Origin: Natrinema salinisoli | GTDB taxonomy: Archaea > Halobacteriota > Halobacteria > Halobacteriales > Natrialbaceae | Assembly (NCBI RefSeq): GCF_020405205.1 | Contig: NZ_CP084469.1 | Span: 1,612,001-1,676,000, forward strand | Direction: 5' to 3' | Length of the DNA stretch: 64,000 nt | Part shown: positions 8,307 to 16,738 of the stretch, piece after piece | How positions within the stretch are numbered: the first letter of the stretch is position 1 | Layout of the letters: each line of letters begins with the position of its first letter | Made by a program: the position numbers and the translations under genes | Notes under the pieces: generated by a model | What the model was told of the DNA's origin: nothing | The model's input: the letters and a program-made list of their open reading frames with translations, nothing else | Databases searched by the model: none

Positions 8307-8722
8307 GCGGGAATCAGACGTCAGGGAACGCCGACCGGCGGAAAGCAGCTGGAACAGCGTGCGAACGGCACGTGTGCAAGAAGTTCAACCTCATCGCTGA
8401 CCACTCCGGTCGAGCGGACGCTCGGTACAAGAACGGCACGACAGTCGAGATTAAAGCCGCCGTGCGCCGCAAGTCCGACGGTCGAGGCGGGACGAAAGAA
8501 GGTGAGTTCTATATCTTCGAGTCACCACACCAGTGGCTCCGGCGGAACGACGGGTACTACTGGTTCGTACTGTACGAGTTCCGAGGGAACGGTGTGAACG
8601 TGTTGAAAACGAAGCGAGTGCACGCATCGAAGCTCCCGTACTTCACATTCCACGAAAGCGGGCACCCGGGTAGGAACGATGACCGTGAAGCTCGATTCAA
8701 AGTCAGTCAAATCTTCGGGTGA
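8303..8722 (+). CDS. PD-(D/E)XK nuclease-like protein
   Basis: The 139-residue protein overlaps tatA by ATGA. A core 'ADARYKNGTTVEIKAA' has the Asp and the Glu-x-Lys of the PD-(D/E)XK fold, followed by 'EFYIFESPHQW' and 'YYWFVLYEF' strands, as in Holliday-junction-resolvase-like and restriction-type nucleases. A role in DNA processing is likely, for example branch resolution during replication or in host defence. The exact family is not clear. It ends eight bases before a T-rich repeat. Confidence 0.6.
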   Translation: MSGNQTSGNADRRKAAGTACERHVCKKFNLIADHSGRADARYKNGTTVEIKAAVRRKSDGRGGTKEGEFYIFESPHQWLRRNDGYYWFVLYEFRGNGVNVLKTKRVHASKLPYFTFHESGHPGRNDDREARFKVSQIFG

Positions 8723-8730
8723 CCCCCTCT

Positions 8731-8757
8731 CAAAATTTGTAGTTTGTCGTTGTAGTC
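8731..8757 (+). repeat. Intergenic 'TTTGTAGTT' cassette, copy 4
   Basis: CAAAATTTGTAGTTTGTCGT then TGTAGTC, almost identical to the copy at 859. It is followed by GATGCTGTGAG at about 8811-8821, a motif that also follows other copies. Confidence 0.55.
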
Positions 8758-8864
8758 GCACTGCCGTGTAACACCTTCTAACACCGGTTAACACGACTTT
8801 CAACCGAGTCGATGCTGTGAGAGCGCGGTCCCGTGTTGTGAGGATACTGCGAGTACGCCGCGCA

Positions 8865-8888
8865 CTGGGAACCCCTTACTTACGAGCA
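8865..8888 (+). promoter_or_regulatory. Shared provirus promoter before a zinc-finger gene
   Basis: CTGGGAACCCC then TTACTTACGAGCA, with GGAGTGTCGAGTATG running into the start codon at 8907. That downstream part is also conserved at 8045 and 14685. Confidence 0.75.
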
Positions 8889-8906
8889 CACCCCGGAGTG
8901 TCGAGT

Positions 8907-9068
8907 ATGTCAGTAACAGACGCTAAGACCCCCGCAACGCCAGTAGAGTACGACGAGGAAACCGAACCACGATGCGCGACGTGCGGCACCCCGGCATCGA
9001 AAGTACAGGGACGCTCATTATGGTGCGTCGTTTGCGCGTCACCCATCGACCCGCCCGGTGACGGGTGA
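8907..9068 (+). CDS. Small zinc-ribbon protein, 53 aa
   Basis: The ATG at 8907 lies at the usual distance from the shared promoter. After a 25-residue acidic start, two knuckles 'CATCG' and 'CVVC' are spaced 15 residues apart, which fits one zinc ribbon. Such small zinc-binding proteins are common in haloarchaea and their viruses and often bind nucleic acid or partner proteins. No closer function can be given. It stands alone on its transcript. Confidence 0.65.
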   Translation: MSVTDAKTPATPVEYDEETEPRCATCGTPASKVQGRSLWCVVCASPIDPPGDG

Positions 9069-9623
9069 GAATACAAGTTTTGAAGGGGTGAGCAGAGTGT
9101 CGACAAACTGCCGGGCGCGCGTGGCGTTCCGGCCCCCAGTGAAGAGAGAGTGTCCCGGCAGTGGTGTGCCGGGTCCCCTCGCAGCGCGCCCGGTCGTGGT
9201 GGACCGGGTGCGTCGCGGGACGCAGTGGTGTGCGTCCGATTCACCTTACGCCGGTCAGTGCGTGTAGCCCTTCTGGTGTCCTCGTGCGACCATCAACGGT
9301 GACCATCGAGTACACGCACCCAGCACCTGCAGGAACCGGTCACGCTGCACGTGACCGCCCACAGCGCCCGCACGGTGCGCCCGCTCACTTCCCCCGTGAA
9401 GTGCGCTCACTCGATGTTACCGCTCACTGTGACCGCGGAGTGCTATCGCTCACAGTGACCGCACGGTGTTACCGCTCACGACCGGCACAATATGCAGGCA
9501 CTCAAGGAGACCCGGAGACACTCGCATCGAATCACCCGGACGCGTGAACTACCAACGCGACGACCAGTAACAGCACTGGAGGGATAGAACAAAGTAGACC
9601 GTGGCGCAACGGTTCGAGTATCC
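9069..9623. other. 555-base non-coding region with repeats, candidate origin
   Basis: No convincing gene is seen on either strand. The right part holds 26-base tandem repeats (9416-9491) and further GCTCAC words at about 9380 and 9414. This is the longest gene-free stretch inside the element. It precedes the restriction-modification gene, whose own promoter is not one of the shared copies. Confidence 0.5.
9416..9491. repeat. Three tandem 26-base repeats
   Basis: Units start at 9416, 9442 and 9468 with the shared pattern RYTAYCGCTCAC, then TGTGACCGC or AGTGACCGC; the third unit diverges after CTCAC. The words TCACTGTGA and TCACAGTGA are near palindromes. CTCACAG/CTGTGAG words also occur in other intergenic regions of the element. 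Iterons of a replication origin or a regulator array are both possible. Confidence 0.6.
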
Positions 9624-12600
9624 TTGCCTTCAAATCAACACTCTCTCTTTGACGCGGACCTCGTCGATGAGTACCTACAACAGCAAGACGTCGAACGCCC
9701 GGCCGACACGGACGATATCGTGGACGCGGTCGAAGGGTGGACCGGAACCAGCACATCGTTGACCGAACGGAACCTGCAGCAATCGTTCGTCAGCGACATT
9801 TTCAGCGATGTACTCGGGTACAAACGACCACGCGGCAGCGCCGGTGAATTCCAACTCCTCCCCGAGTCACTCAGCGAAGGCGGCGACGGGTTCCCGGACG
9901 TTCTACTCGGGCACTTCGAACAAGATGACGGTGAGCTAACCGAGGACGTGCGGAAGGTCGTCGGTGAACTGAAAGACCCGGGCACTGACCTCGATAAAGT
10001 TGACCCGTCCCGATTGAAATCACCAATCGAGCAAGCGTTCGAATACGCAATCACGAACGGACTCAGCGTTCGATGGGTGGTCGCATCGAACATGGAAGTC
10101 GTCAGGCTGTACCACCACGGGTCAATCGACCATTACGAGGAATGGGCAATCGAAGACTTTCTCGATGACGACGACGACCTCACAGAGACGTTCTGGGAGT
10201 TCTATTTCATCATGCACCGCCGGTTCCTCATCGGCGACTATGCGGACTCAGACATCGAGGGGCTCATGGCGCAGAACCTTACCGAACGCCTCGAACTCAC
10301 AGAGGATTTCTACCAATTCTACCGCGAGGCAGTCGAGGACGTGTACGACGCGATCGTGGAAGAAGACCCGGAGTTACTCGAAACCAGTCAAGGGCAGCTC
10401 GACGCGATTCAAGCCGCTCAAACCCTGATTCACCGTGGTCTCGTGATTTGTTTCTTCAGCGACCACCCGTCAGGGTTGCTGCCGGATGACTTACTGGAAG
10501 ACGTCGTCGAGACGGGGAAGACACTCCCGTCGCTCGATGACCGGAAAATCTACCCGCTCGTGCAGGACTTGTTCCGAGTTATCGACACGGGCAGCCCGGA
10601 ACAGTACCCGTACGATGTTTTCGGGTACGACGGCGGGTTGTTCGAAGAGGATGACGTGCTGCAGTCCGTGACACTCCCGGATGACTTGTTCACGGACACG
10701 TACGAAGTCGGTGACACGGAAATCGAAGGCGTGTACGGGTTCTACGCGTACGACTTCCACAGCGATTTGAACGAGCACGTGCTCGGCAGGATTTTCGAAG
10801 AGTCCGTCGGTGACATCGAGCAGGTGCGTGCGAACCTCGCAGAAGGCGACACGAACCCGTTCAGCGGTGACCGCGGTGACTACGGGTTGTACTTCACCAG
10901 GGAAGGGTTGACCGAGTACGTCGCACAGCACGTGATTCAGGACTTACTGCAGGACAAGCGCGCGAAAATCCGTGACGAGTTAGACCTGGATAACGGTGAG
11001 ATGGAGATGGAGAACCCGGACAAAGAGTTCCTTGAAGCGTACCTGCAGGAAATCATTAACATTCGAATCGCCGATATCGCGTGCGGGTCCGGGGCGTTCC
11101 TCGTCAGTTGCTTCAACCACTTGAGCCGGGAGGCACGCCGGGTGCACGAGAAAATGATTTCCGCGCAGTCCGGGCAAATCTCACTCCGGTCATTCTCGCA
11201 GACGGAAATCGAGATTCTCGACGAAGTCATTCACGGGAACGACTTACTGCAGGAGGCAATCGAGATCTCGAAACTGTCCGTGTGGCTCCGGTCCGCGCGG
11301 AAGAACACGTCACTCGGTATGCTGACCGGGAATTTCGCGTCACAGGACGCACTCACCGGTGAAATTCAATTCGAGGACATGGACGAAACCGCCGGGTTCG
11401 GTGAATTCGATTTGATTATCGGGAATCCACCGTGGGGCGGGCAGGTAAGCCCGGACGCGGCCGAGTGGGTGACCGATGAATTCGGTGACGAGTTCGATGT
11501 CGATAACATGGACACGTACGAGCTGTTCATTCTTGTCGCGTTGAAGTACTTAGACGACGACGGCCGGTTAGCGTACGTGCTCCCGAAAACACTGTTACGG
11601 TCCGAGAAACAGGAAATCCGGGAACACCTCCTCGATAACTACGAGTTCGAACGATTCCACATCATGGGCGCGGACTGGTTCGGGAGCGAAATCCGGATGA
11701 GCACCGTGACGGTGCAGCTCAAGAACACCGACCCGGCGGACGATAACACGTTCCGGTCGATGACACTCGTCGATGAAGACCGGCGGAAAGCCATCGAAGG
11801 CGAGTTGAGTTTATCGCAGCTGGAGTCCGCGTACGCGTTCGATATCCCGCAGGACCGGTGCATCGAGTCCGGTGAGATTGAACCGTTCCGATACGTCGAG
11901 GACGACGAGTTAATCGGCACGATGGAAGAGAACTCGATACCGGTCGGCGCGTTCTGCGAATCACACCGCGGTGTCGAGTTGAACAAAGCCGGGCACGTCA
12001 TCAAATGCCCGGCGTGCGGGAAGTGGATTTCACCGCCACGGAAGAAGGAAACCGGTGAGGAGAAGACGTGCAATTACTGCGACGTCGAATTCGAATACCA
12101 GGAACGAGTCGGTGAAGAGTACCTGATTAGCGACGACCCGGCAGACGGTGATGTCGCGTACATGGACGGCGACTCGTTCGATGCACGGTACGATGACCTG
12201 GATGTGATGGGTCTCGACTTAGGGTACGACGGTGTCAATTACAAAGACCAGTCCGTGTACGACGGTGATAAGCTGTTCATCCGAGAAGCCGGCGTTGGAT
12301 TGTCAGTGGCTTTCCACGGTGACACGGTGTATTGCCCGCGGTCGGTGTACGTGTACAAGATTCGTGACGACCAGGATGAAATGCTGGACTGGTACGTGGA
12401 TATCGACCGTGACGACGATGATGAGGAGTACGAGGGGAAGTGGGCGGACCCGGGTGACGTCCCGGCTGGTCTCGATACGACGACGTACCACAAGTTCCTG
12501 CTCGGGTTGATGAACTCCCGAGTCCTGCATTACTACATGTTCAAGCGGTCCGGTGAGATTGACGCCGCGGAAGCGTTCGCTAATATGCGGCAGGGTGACA

Positions 12601-12923
12601 TCAGGGAGCTCCCGGTTCCGGTGGCGAAACTCTCCACCGATGACGGGCAGGAGACCGCTCAGGAAATCGCTGACGCGGTTGATACGATGCTCGATGACGG
12701 TACGCTCGGTGATACAACGGACTGGAAAATCGACCGGTTGCTGATGGGGCTGTACGGTCTCGACCCGAGTGACCTCGTGTACATTAATTCGCAGATGGGG
12801 CTCGGTGCGTATCATAAGAAGATGCAGGAACTGTACCCGGACGGGAAACCGCCCGCGCCGGAACGGAAGACCGACGTGACGTTGAACGTGGATGCGGCTG
12901 AAGCGGTGGAAGCCGACGACTGA
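9624..12923 (+). CDS. Type IIG-like restriction-modification enzyme (nuclease-methylase fusion)
   Basis: The 1099-residue protein starts at TTG; an in-frame stop at 9585-9587 excludes a much longer form. The N-terminus has 'GFPDVLLG' and 'VVGELKDPG' (about 90-115), fitting a PD-(D/E)XK nuclease. The methylase core has motif I '[13 protein letters not shown]' (about 481) and motif IV 'IIGNPPWGG' (about 598), giving N6-adenine methylation. A zinc ribbon ('CPACGKW', 'CNYC', about 794-819) lies in the probable target-recognition part. It resembles Eco57I/PglX-type enzymes. It is a single-gene unit and could defend the host against other viruses or stabilise the element. Confidence 0.82.
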   Translation: MPSNQHSLFDADLVDEYLQQQDVERPADTDDIVDAVEGWTGTSTSLTERNLQQSFVSDIFSDVLGYKRPRGSAGEFQLLPESLSEGGDGFPDVLLGHFEQDDGELTEDVRKVVGELKDPGTDLDKVDPSRLKSPIEQAFEYAITNGLSVRWVVASNMEVVRLYHHGSIDHYEEWAIEDFLDDDDDLTETFWEFYFIMHRRFLIGDYADSDIEGLMAQNLTERLELTEDFYQFYREAVEDVYDAIVEEDPELLETSQGQLDAIQAAQTLIHRGLVICFFSDHPSGLLPDDLLEDVVETGKTLPSLDDRKIYPLVQDLFRVIDTGSPEQYPYDVFGYDGGLFEEDDVLQSVTLPDDLFTDTYEVGDTEIEGVYGFYAYDFHSDLNEHVLGRIFEESVGDIEQVRANLAEGDTNPFSGDRGDYGLYFTREGLTEYVAQHVIQDLLQDKRAKIRDELDLDNGEMEMENPDKEFLEAYLQEIINIRIADIACGSGAFLVSCFNHLSREARRVHEKMISAQSGQISLRSFSQTEIEILDEVIHGNDLLQEAIEISKLSVWLRSARKNTSLGMLTGNFASQDALTGEIQFEDMDETAGFGEFDLIIGNPPWGGQVSPDAAEWVTDEFGDEFDVDNMDTYELFILVALKYLDDDGRLAYVLPKTLLRSEKQEIREHLLDNYEFERFHIMGADWFGSEIRMSTVTVQLKNTDPADDNTFRSMTLVDEDRRKAIEGELSLSQLESAYAFDIPQDRCIESGEIEPFRYVEDDELIGTMEENSIPVGAFCESHRGVELNKAGHVIKCPACGKWISPPRKKETGEEKTCNYCDVEFEYQERVGEEYLISDDPADGDVAYMDGDSFDARYDDLDVMGLDLGYDGVNYKDQSVYDGDKLFIREAGVGLSVAFHGDTVYCPRSVYVYKIRDDQDEMLDWYVDIDRDDDDEEYEGKWADPGDVPAGLDTTTYHKFLLGLMNSRVLHYYMFKRSGEIDAAEAFANMRQGDIRELPVPVAKLSTDDGQETAQEIADAVDTMLDDGTLGDTTDWKIDRLLMGLYGLDPSDLVYINSQMGLGAYHKKMQELYPDGKPPAPERKTDVTLNVDAAEAVEADD

Positions 12924-12926
12924 CGC

Positions 12927-12956
12927 GCGTTTTTCGTTTGGTATTCGCGCACCGGG
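12927..12956 (+). terminator. T-rich terminator-like repeat
   Basis: CGTTTTTCGTTTGGTATTCG then CGCACC directly after the stop of the restriction-modification gene. A near copy, GTTTTTCATTTGGAATTCGC, lies at about 13832. TTTTTC in haloarchaea often marks transcript ends. Confidence 0.5.
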
Positions 12957-12996
12957 ACGCCCGGACGTTTAAATTCGATAGCGACCGACCAAGAGT

Positions 12997-13500
12997 ATGC
13001 CATTCACCCTAACTGCAGCGACGATTGTAGCGGGCATCACGACCGTGTTAGCCGTGTATTCCGCGTACAAAGCACGGACGGGCGGTCTCGTCACCGAGCA
13101 TGAACGCGAGCAGAAAATCAAGCAGCGGTTAGAAGACCGGACGGTTCCGTCCGACTCGTGGGGGTTGCGTGTTGACGATGTACTGGTGAAGGAACGCTCC
13201 GGACCGGTGTACTGGGTGGTGAAGTTCGTGACCGGTCGAATCTCCGGTGAAACTCGCGTGACGTTGACGTATGCGAATGCGCACGTCCCGGGCGAGGTAT
13301 GGGAGCATGAGAATATTCAACAGATTTTCACAGCGTTCGATTTTCACGTTGAGCACGTCAAAACCGTTAATCCGGGCGACACGGTCGGTGAGGGGCATAC
13401 TGTGTTCGTGTTGCAAACGGTCGAGTGGGGTGATATCGTTCACTTCTTGCGCTCGATCGTGAAAATCGAGGAGTACGGGCGCGAGGAAATGGCCGGGTAA
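12997..13500 (+). CDS. Hypothetical protein with N-terminal membrane helix, 167 aa
   Basis: I do not recognise it. One membrane helix lies at about residues 5-24 ('AATIVAGITTVLAVYSAY'), followed by a basic linker ('HEREQKIKQRLEDR') and a soluble beta-rich domain of about 120 residues. A TATA-like TTTAAAT at about 12968-12974 lies some 23 bases before the ATG, so the transcript is leaderless and uses a promoter unlike the shared one. It may sit at the membrane with its domain in the cytoplasm. Confidence 0.6.
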   Translation: MPFTLTAATIVAGITTVLAVYSAYKARTGGLVTEHEREQKIKQRLEDRTVPSDSWGLRVDDVLVKERSGPVYWVVKFVTGRISGETRVTLTYANAHVPGEVWEHENIQQIFTAFDFHVEHVKTVNPGDTVGEGHTVFVLQTVEWGDIVHFLRSIVKIEEYGREEMAG

Positions 13501-13507
13501 CACCCTT

Positions 13508-13536
13508 CAAAAATTTTTGTAGTTTGTGGTTGTGGT
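13508..13536 (+). repeat. Intergenic 'TTTGTAGTT' cassette, copy 5
   Basis: AAAAATTTTTGTAGTTTGTG then GTTGTGG right after the stop at 13500. CATATGCTGTGAGTG follows at about 13579. Confidence 0.55.
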
Positions 13537-13657
13537 TGCAATGGCGGTGCAGGGCGTGTACTGCTGTTTTACGAGGGTCATATGCTGTGAGTGACGTGGT
13601 CGTGTTGGTGGCGAGTTCCTTGCCTGCACATCGTTCCGGGGGGAACGTGAACGCGAC

Positions 13658-13682
13658 GCCGGGTGCCGGGTATTTACGAGCA
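13658..13682 (+). promoter_or_regulatory. Shared provirus promoter, degenerate orphan copy
   Basis: GCCGGGTGCCGGG then TATTTACGAGCA, followed by TCTCCCCGAG as in other copies. The TATA half is intact; the upstream inverted repeat is altered. No gene follows. Confidence 0.6.
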
Positions 13683-13823
13683 TCTCCCCGAGTATTACTT
13701 GCGCGGGACGACGGGACGAGCACCGCGGGACTGCTACCACCCGCAACACATCAGTCGTTGTTCCATCGCATTACACCCGCTCGCCCATCGGTTCCGCGCC
13801 AGACGACCACCACACCGTAGACG

Positions 13824-13854
13824 AGTCGCCGTGTTTTTCATTTGGAATTCGCGC
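13824..13854 (+). terminator. T-rich terminator-like repeat, second copy
   Basis: GTGTTTTTCATTTGGAATTC then GCGCTC, nearly the same as at 12927. It lies at the 3' end of the minus-strand gene and could stop plus-strand transcription from the orphan promoter. Confidence 0.45.
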
Positions 13855-14607
13855 TCACCCAGTGCGGTCGTACGGGCTCACACCACGAATCTTGTCGATA
13901 GCCACGACCGGGATCCCGACAAGTGTAGCGATGAGACCGACCGCGGCGAGCGATTGAACCGTGGCGACGAACACGATTGTAAGCATCAACACTATCGTGA
14001 CCGGGTCAGCGAACGTTAACTCTTGAATCGTGGTTATCTCAATCCCGGCTAAGTATCGAGTTCGCACGTAGAACGACGCGGCCAACACGAACGAGCAAAC
14101 GACAAACATCGTCGATATCCGCCACAACGGGGAGCGAGGAACACGCCGACCGACACCGTACACGACGTTCAGGAACGCGATGAGGGTGAATACAGACGTT
14201 CCAGTGAGGAGGAGCAAGAACACCACCGGGTCGTTCAACGTGATCATGTGCATCACTGAGAGGATGACAAGCCCGATGAGAACGGTGAAACCGGTTAACG
14301 CCCAGTTATCACGTTGCAGGTGCGCGCGGCGAAGGTCGGCCCACGTCCCGAATTCGTTCCGCATCGACCGGTAGATGAGGAAGCACATGAGCAACGCGAG
14401 CCCGAGCGAAGCCGTGTACCCGATTTTCAGCATCATTTCAGCGTCCGTTATCGGTCCGGGTCGGGCGCGTGAGAGGTACGCGGCGACGGCGACGAACACG
14501 CCCATCACGGCGAATAACGATGATCTTTCGTCGATGAACTCGGCTAAGTCGAACTCGTCATCGTCCGAGCTGACAGTGTCGTCATTATGATTATCAATTC
14601 CGCTCAT
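13855..14607 (-). CDS. Multi-helix membrane protein, 250 aa
   Basis: I do not recognise the family. An acidic N-terminal tail of about 28 residues ('NHNDDTVSSDDDEFDLAEF') precedes six to seven membrane helices, starting near residue 33 and spaced to the end at about 240. Basic residues cluster between helices 2 and 3 ('RSMRNEFGTWADLRRAHL'). The start at 14607 is chosen over the ATG three codons upstream by position only. It is one of only two minus-strand genes in the visible element and is read divergently from the promoter copy at 14656, whose inverted repeat could serve both. Confidence 0.6.
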   Translation of the reverse strand: MSGIDNHNDDTVSSDDDEFDLAEFIDERSSLFAVMGVFVAVAAYLSRARPGPITDAEMMLKIGYTASLGLALLMCFLIYRSMRNEFGTWADLRRAHLQRDNWALTGFTVLIGLVILSVMHMITLNDPVVFLLLLTGTSVFTLIAFLNVVYGVGRRVPRSPLWRISTMFVVCSFVLAASFYVRTRYLAGIEITTIQELTFADPVTIVLMLTIVFVATVQSLAAVGLIATLVGIPVVAIDKIRGVSPYDRTG

Positions 14608-14655
14608 ACGTTCCACGATTGATGCTTACGCTGTAGTATTTTCGGTGGTGAGGCC

Positions 14656-14679
14656 CCGGGAACCCGGTATTTACGAGCA
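14656..14679 (+). promoter_or_regulatory. Shared provirus promoter before the five-gene small-protein operon
   Basis: CCGGGAACCCGG then TATTTACGAGCA, with the perfect inverted repeat CCGGG-AA-CCCGG. The ATG at 14698 is 27 bases past TTTACGA. Confidence 0.78.
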
Positions 14680-14697
14680 TCACCCGGAGTGTCGAAC

Positions 14698-15018
14698 ATG
14701 ACGAGTAGCATCCTAAGACGCATCGAAGACTGGTCAACACCGCGACGCGGTCTCGCAGTGCTCGCCGTCGCAGCTGCAGGCATGGTCGCTCACATGGTAC
14801 TCGCACCAGGAACCGAAGCACTCGCGTACGCGAGCTTCGCCGGCGGCGCGGCAGGTGTGCTCGTGAAGGTACTCGGGGAACGCGAACGGTGTGAGGAGTG
14901 CGACGAAGCCGTGTACCCTGCGCTCCGGTACTGCACTCACTGTGGGCACGAGACCGGGTGCGACCACTCAGTCAGCGAAAACAGGCCGGTTTGCCCGGTG
15001 TGCGGTGAGGACCGATGA
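14698..15018 (+). CDS. Membrane protein with C-terminal zinc ribbon, 106 aa
   Basis: Two hydrophobic segments (about residues 18-36 and 40-58) are followed by a cysteine-rich tail with 'CEECDEAVYPALRYCTHC' and then 'CDHS' and 'CPVCG'. This gives four cysteine pairs or half-pairs, enough for one or two zinc sites. The start at 14698 matches the promoter spacing. It heads a five-gene operon with ATGA or GTGA overlaps. Its role is unknown; a membrane-bound adaptor is possible. Confidence 0.62.
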   Translation: MTSSILRRIEDWSTPRRGLAVLAVAAAGMVAHMVLAPGTEALAYASFAGGAAGVLVKVLGERERCEECDEAVYPALRYCTHCGHETGCDHSVSENRPVCPVCGEDR

Positions 15019-15242
15019 ACTGGGCGACGCCGTCCGAAGCTGCAGTCACGATGATACTCATCGTTATCGCTGCACTCCCGGTCGCGCTCGTGACTGAGAA
15101 CGTGCACGCCGCGGCGCTCACCGGTGTAGTGGCGGTGACCGTGTGTAACGTCGCGTATTGGAAGTGGCGGCAGTACAGCGACGATGTACTGGTTGAGGAG
15201 TACGGGACACCGTGGTACGTCCCAGGCGGTGACGACCGATGA
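15015..15242 (+). CDS. Two-helix membrane protein, 75 aa
   Basis: The ATG overlaps the previous stop (ATGA). Two membrane helices span about residues 8-26 and 30-48, then comes a short polar tail with 'EEYGTPWYVPGG'. No known family is recognised. It is translationally coupled to its neighbours in the small-protein operon. Confidence 0.58.
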   Translation: MNWATPSEAAVTMILIVIAALPVALVTENVHAAALTGVVAVTVCNVAYWKWRQYSDDVLVEEYGTPWYVPGGDDR

Positions 15243-15436
15243 CGGGCGTACCAGCCCACCGTCGGCGCATGTTCGAAGTCGATGACCGCCTGCAGGTCGC
15301 CGAGTGGGAGTGCGCGAACTGCGAGTTCTCGGTGCGAGCGACCGCGAGTGACCTGCAGTGCGGATTCCGGTTCGAGTGCCCAGAGTGCGATGGGAACGTC
15401 ACCGGGTGGCCGTGTGAGGACGGTGAGGACCGATGA
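15239..15436 (+). CDS. Zinc-ribbon protein, 65 aa
   Basis: It overlaps the previous gene by ATGA. 'CANC' at about 25 and 'CPEC' at about 47 are the two zinc knuckles, with an extra Cys between and one after. The rest is acidic and short. It may bind DNA, RNA or a protein partner; the sequence does not tell which. Confidence 0.6.
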   Translation: MTGVPAHRRRMFEVDDRLQVAEWECANCEFSVRATASDLQCGFRFECPECDGNVTGWPCEDGEDR

Positions 15437-15654
15437 TACCGGTTGATTCCCTCGTATTTGCAGCGACGGGTGTAGCCTGTACTGTATTCGGGTGGGTTCT
15501 CGGGTACAGGGAAGGGTACGGCGATGCATCGAAGTGGTTTAGAGTCAACGTCAGGCGGGCGATGCAGGGGAAGGAACCAATCGGCGAGGGTGGTATCATC
15601 GAAGGGAGTGAGCTTGTCGCGGTTGAGCGTGACGAGGACGGTGAAGACCAGTGA
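15433..15654 (+). CDS. Single-helix membrane protein, 73 aa
   Basis: It overlaps the previous gene by ATGA. One N-terminal membrane helix (about residues 5-25, 'LVFAATGVACTVFGWVLGY') is followed by a charged soluble part with 'WFRVNVRRAMQGKEP' and an acidic end. No family is recognised. Confidence 0.55.
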   Translation: MIPVDSLVFAATGVACTVFGWVLGYREGYGDASKWFRVNVRRAMQGKEPIGEGGIIEGSELVAVERDEDGEDQ

Positions 15655-15857
15655 CGGATATAGACCATCCGGAACGCGGCGTCAGCCATTGGGTCGATTT
15701 ACACGGTCACGACTCGCCGAAGACTGCACGGCTCATCGTCCAAGATTCTAACGACGATGAGCTAGTACAGTACGTCATGTTAGCGCTCATCAGGTACGGC
15801 GAGAAGGATACAATCGAGGTAGTCGAGACGATCCACGACGAGCTCGGCGACGGGTAG
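15651..15857 (+). CDS. Small acidic protein, 68 aa
   Basis: It starts at GTG overlapping the previous stop (GTGA). The protein is soluble, with a beta-like first half and helix-like end ('VQYVMLALIRYGEKDTIEVV'). No family is recognised. It closes the operon, two bases before a long nested inverted repeat. Confidence 0.55.
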   Translation: MTDIDHPERGVSHWVDLHGHDSPKTARLIVQDSNDDELVQYVMLALIRYGEKDTIEVVETIHDELGDG

Positions 15858-15858
15858 C

Positions 15859-15972
15859 GGTGTCCGAGAACCCCGCATTACCGCCCAGTTTCGCACCGAT
15901 TCGGGCGTGAGTGACGGTGAAATCACGCTAATTCTCGGTGTTTTTGGGCGGTAAGTGAGGTTAACGGACACC
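15859..15972. repeat. 114-base nested inverted repeat
   Basis: Four paired arms share one centre: GGTGTCCG/CGGACACC (15859, 15965), TTACCGCCCA/TGGGCGGTAA (15878, 15945), CACCGA/TCGGTG (15894, 15935) and GCGTGA/TCACGC (15905, 15923). Together they form a long interrupted hairpin or cruciform. It lies between an operon end and the promoter of the integrase operon. A T5 run inside the right arm could help termination. Confidence 0.8.
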
Positions 15973-15996
15973 CCGGGAACCCCCTATTTACGAGCA
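15973..15996 (+). promoter_or_regulatory. Shared provirus promoter before the integrase operon
   Basis: CCGGGAACCCCC then TATTTACGAGCA, starting directly at the outer arm of the long inverted repeat. The ATG at 16019 is 31 bases past TTTACGA. Confidence 0.75.
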
Positions 15997-16018
15997 TTAC
16001 CCCGACGTTCGAGTGTAG

Positions 16019-16255
16019 ATGACACGAAACACCAACGACGACGAGTGGGATTATGAGAGGTTCGAAGAACTCGCCGAACCAATCATCGACAAGGTGGAAG
16101 GTCTCACGAGCCCGGACACGACTTACACGTACGAATGCGACGACTGCGGTAGTACCGCGGAATTAGATGAAGACCACCACCGCGCGCCGGTAGGTCAAAC
16201 TTCGATGGGCGTCCGATGCGCCACGTGCAAAAAGTCGATGCGGAGGACCGAGTGA
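16019..16255 (+). CDS. Zinc-ribbon protein, 78 aa
   Basis: The first 40 residues are acidic and helical ('DYERFEELAEPIIDKVEGL'). Then come 'CDDCG' and, 24 residues on, 'CATCKK', a typical zinc ribbon. It is the first gene of the integrase operon. It could regulate or assist recombination, or act in transcription; nothing more specific is visible. Its stop overlaps the next start by one base (TGATG). Confidence 0.62.
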   Translation: MTRNTNDDEWDYERFEELAEPIIDKVEGLTSPDTTYTYECDDCGSTAELDEDHHRAPVGQTSMGVRCATCKKSMRRTE

Positions 16256-16506
16256 TGACACGGGACGCCGACCTCCCCCGACTGTTCGACGAAGACGACC
16301 AGACCGACATGGACGTCGCGTACGACGCGTTCTGCATCGCACTGCAGCGACTGCCCATCAATGCGTACCCGAGCGACGCCCAGCTCCTCATCAACCAAAC
16401 CGCGAGCGACATGAACGAGACGGTGACCCCGCGAGCCCGGCGAGTCGCCACGGGCGCGCTCGAAACGCAGATTCGACGCGAGTACGGGCACGAACCCCGG
16501 GTGTGA
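16255..16506 (+). CDS. Hypothetical protein, 83 aa
   Basis: The ATG at 16255 shares a base with the upstream stop, which fixes the start. The protein looks all-helical and soluble ('MDVAYDAFCIALQRLPI', 'PRARRVATGALETQIRREYG'). No family is recognised. Coupled translation with the zinc-ribbon gene suggests a partner role. Confidence 0.58.
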   Translation: MTRDADLPRLFDEDDQTDMDVAYDAFCIALQRLPINAYPSDAQLLINQTASDMNETVTPRARRVATGALETQIRREYGHEPRV

Positions 16507-16510
16507 GGCG

Positions 16511-16738
16511 ATGACGAGAGTCGAATGCACCGTGTGCGGGCGAATGATAGGGAAACTCGGCCTCCCGAACCACTCCGGGAAACACCGACGCGAGTTCCGT
16601 GAAGTCGCCGGTCGATTCCCTGAATCCTACCAGGAAGTCAGGGACACGTACGACGCGATACTCCCGGAGCTCATCGGCGCGCCGGTATGGACTGACGCGC
16701 CAGAAATGCAAACCACGTTAGACGAGTACGCAGTATGA
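16511..16738 (+). CDS. Zinc-finger-like protein, 75 aa
   Basis: 'CTVCGRMIGKLGLPNHSGKH' near the N-terminus is a C2H2-type finger with Cys-Cys and His-His spaced as in MucR/ROS or C2H2 folds. The rest is helical and acidic. A DNA-binding role is plausible; in this operon it might act as an excision factor or regulator. It lies four bases after the previous stop and overlaps the next small gene by ATGA. Confidence 0.6.
   Translation: MTRVECTVCGRMIGKLGLPNHSGKHRREFREVAGRFPESYQEVRDTYDAILPELIGAPVWTDAPEMQTTLDEYAV

Larger units (their letters stand above)
13501..13854. other. 354-base region: cassette, orphan promoter, terminator, no gene
   Basis: It contains repeat copy 5, a promoter copy at 13658-13682, and a terminator-like repeat at 13824-13854, in the order expected for a transcription unit. 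The roughly 140 bases between have no credible reading frame on the plus strand. Either the gene has been lost or the unit makes a small RNA. Confidence 0.5.

Noticed and set aside
9069-9623. CRISPR array
   Set aside because: There are three contiguous units without spacers.
13663-14019. 118-residue plus-strand gene after the orphan promoter
   Set aside because: It has no family match, runs into the convergent membrane-protein gene, and has the composition of non-coding DNA.
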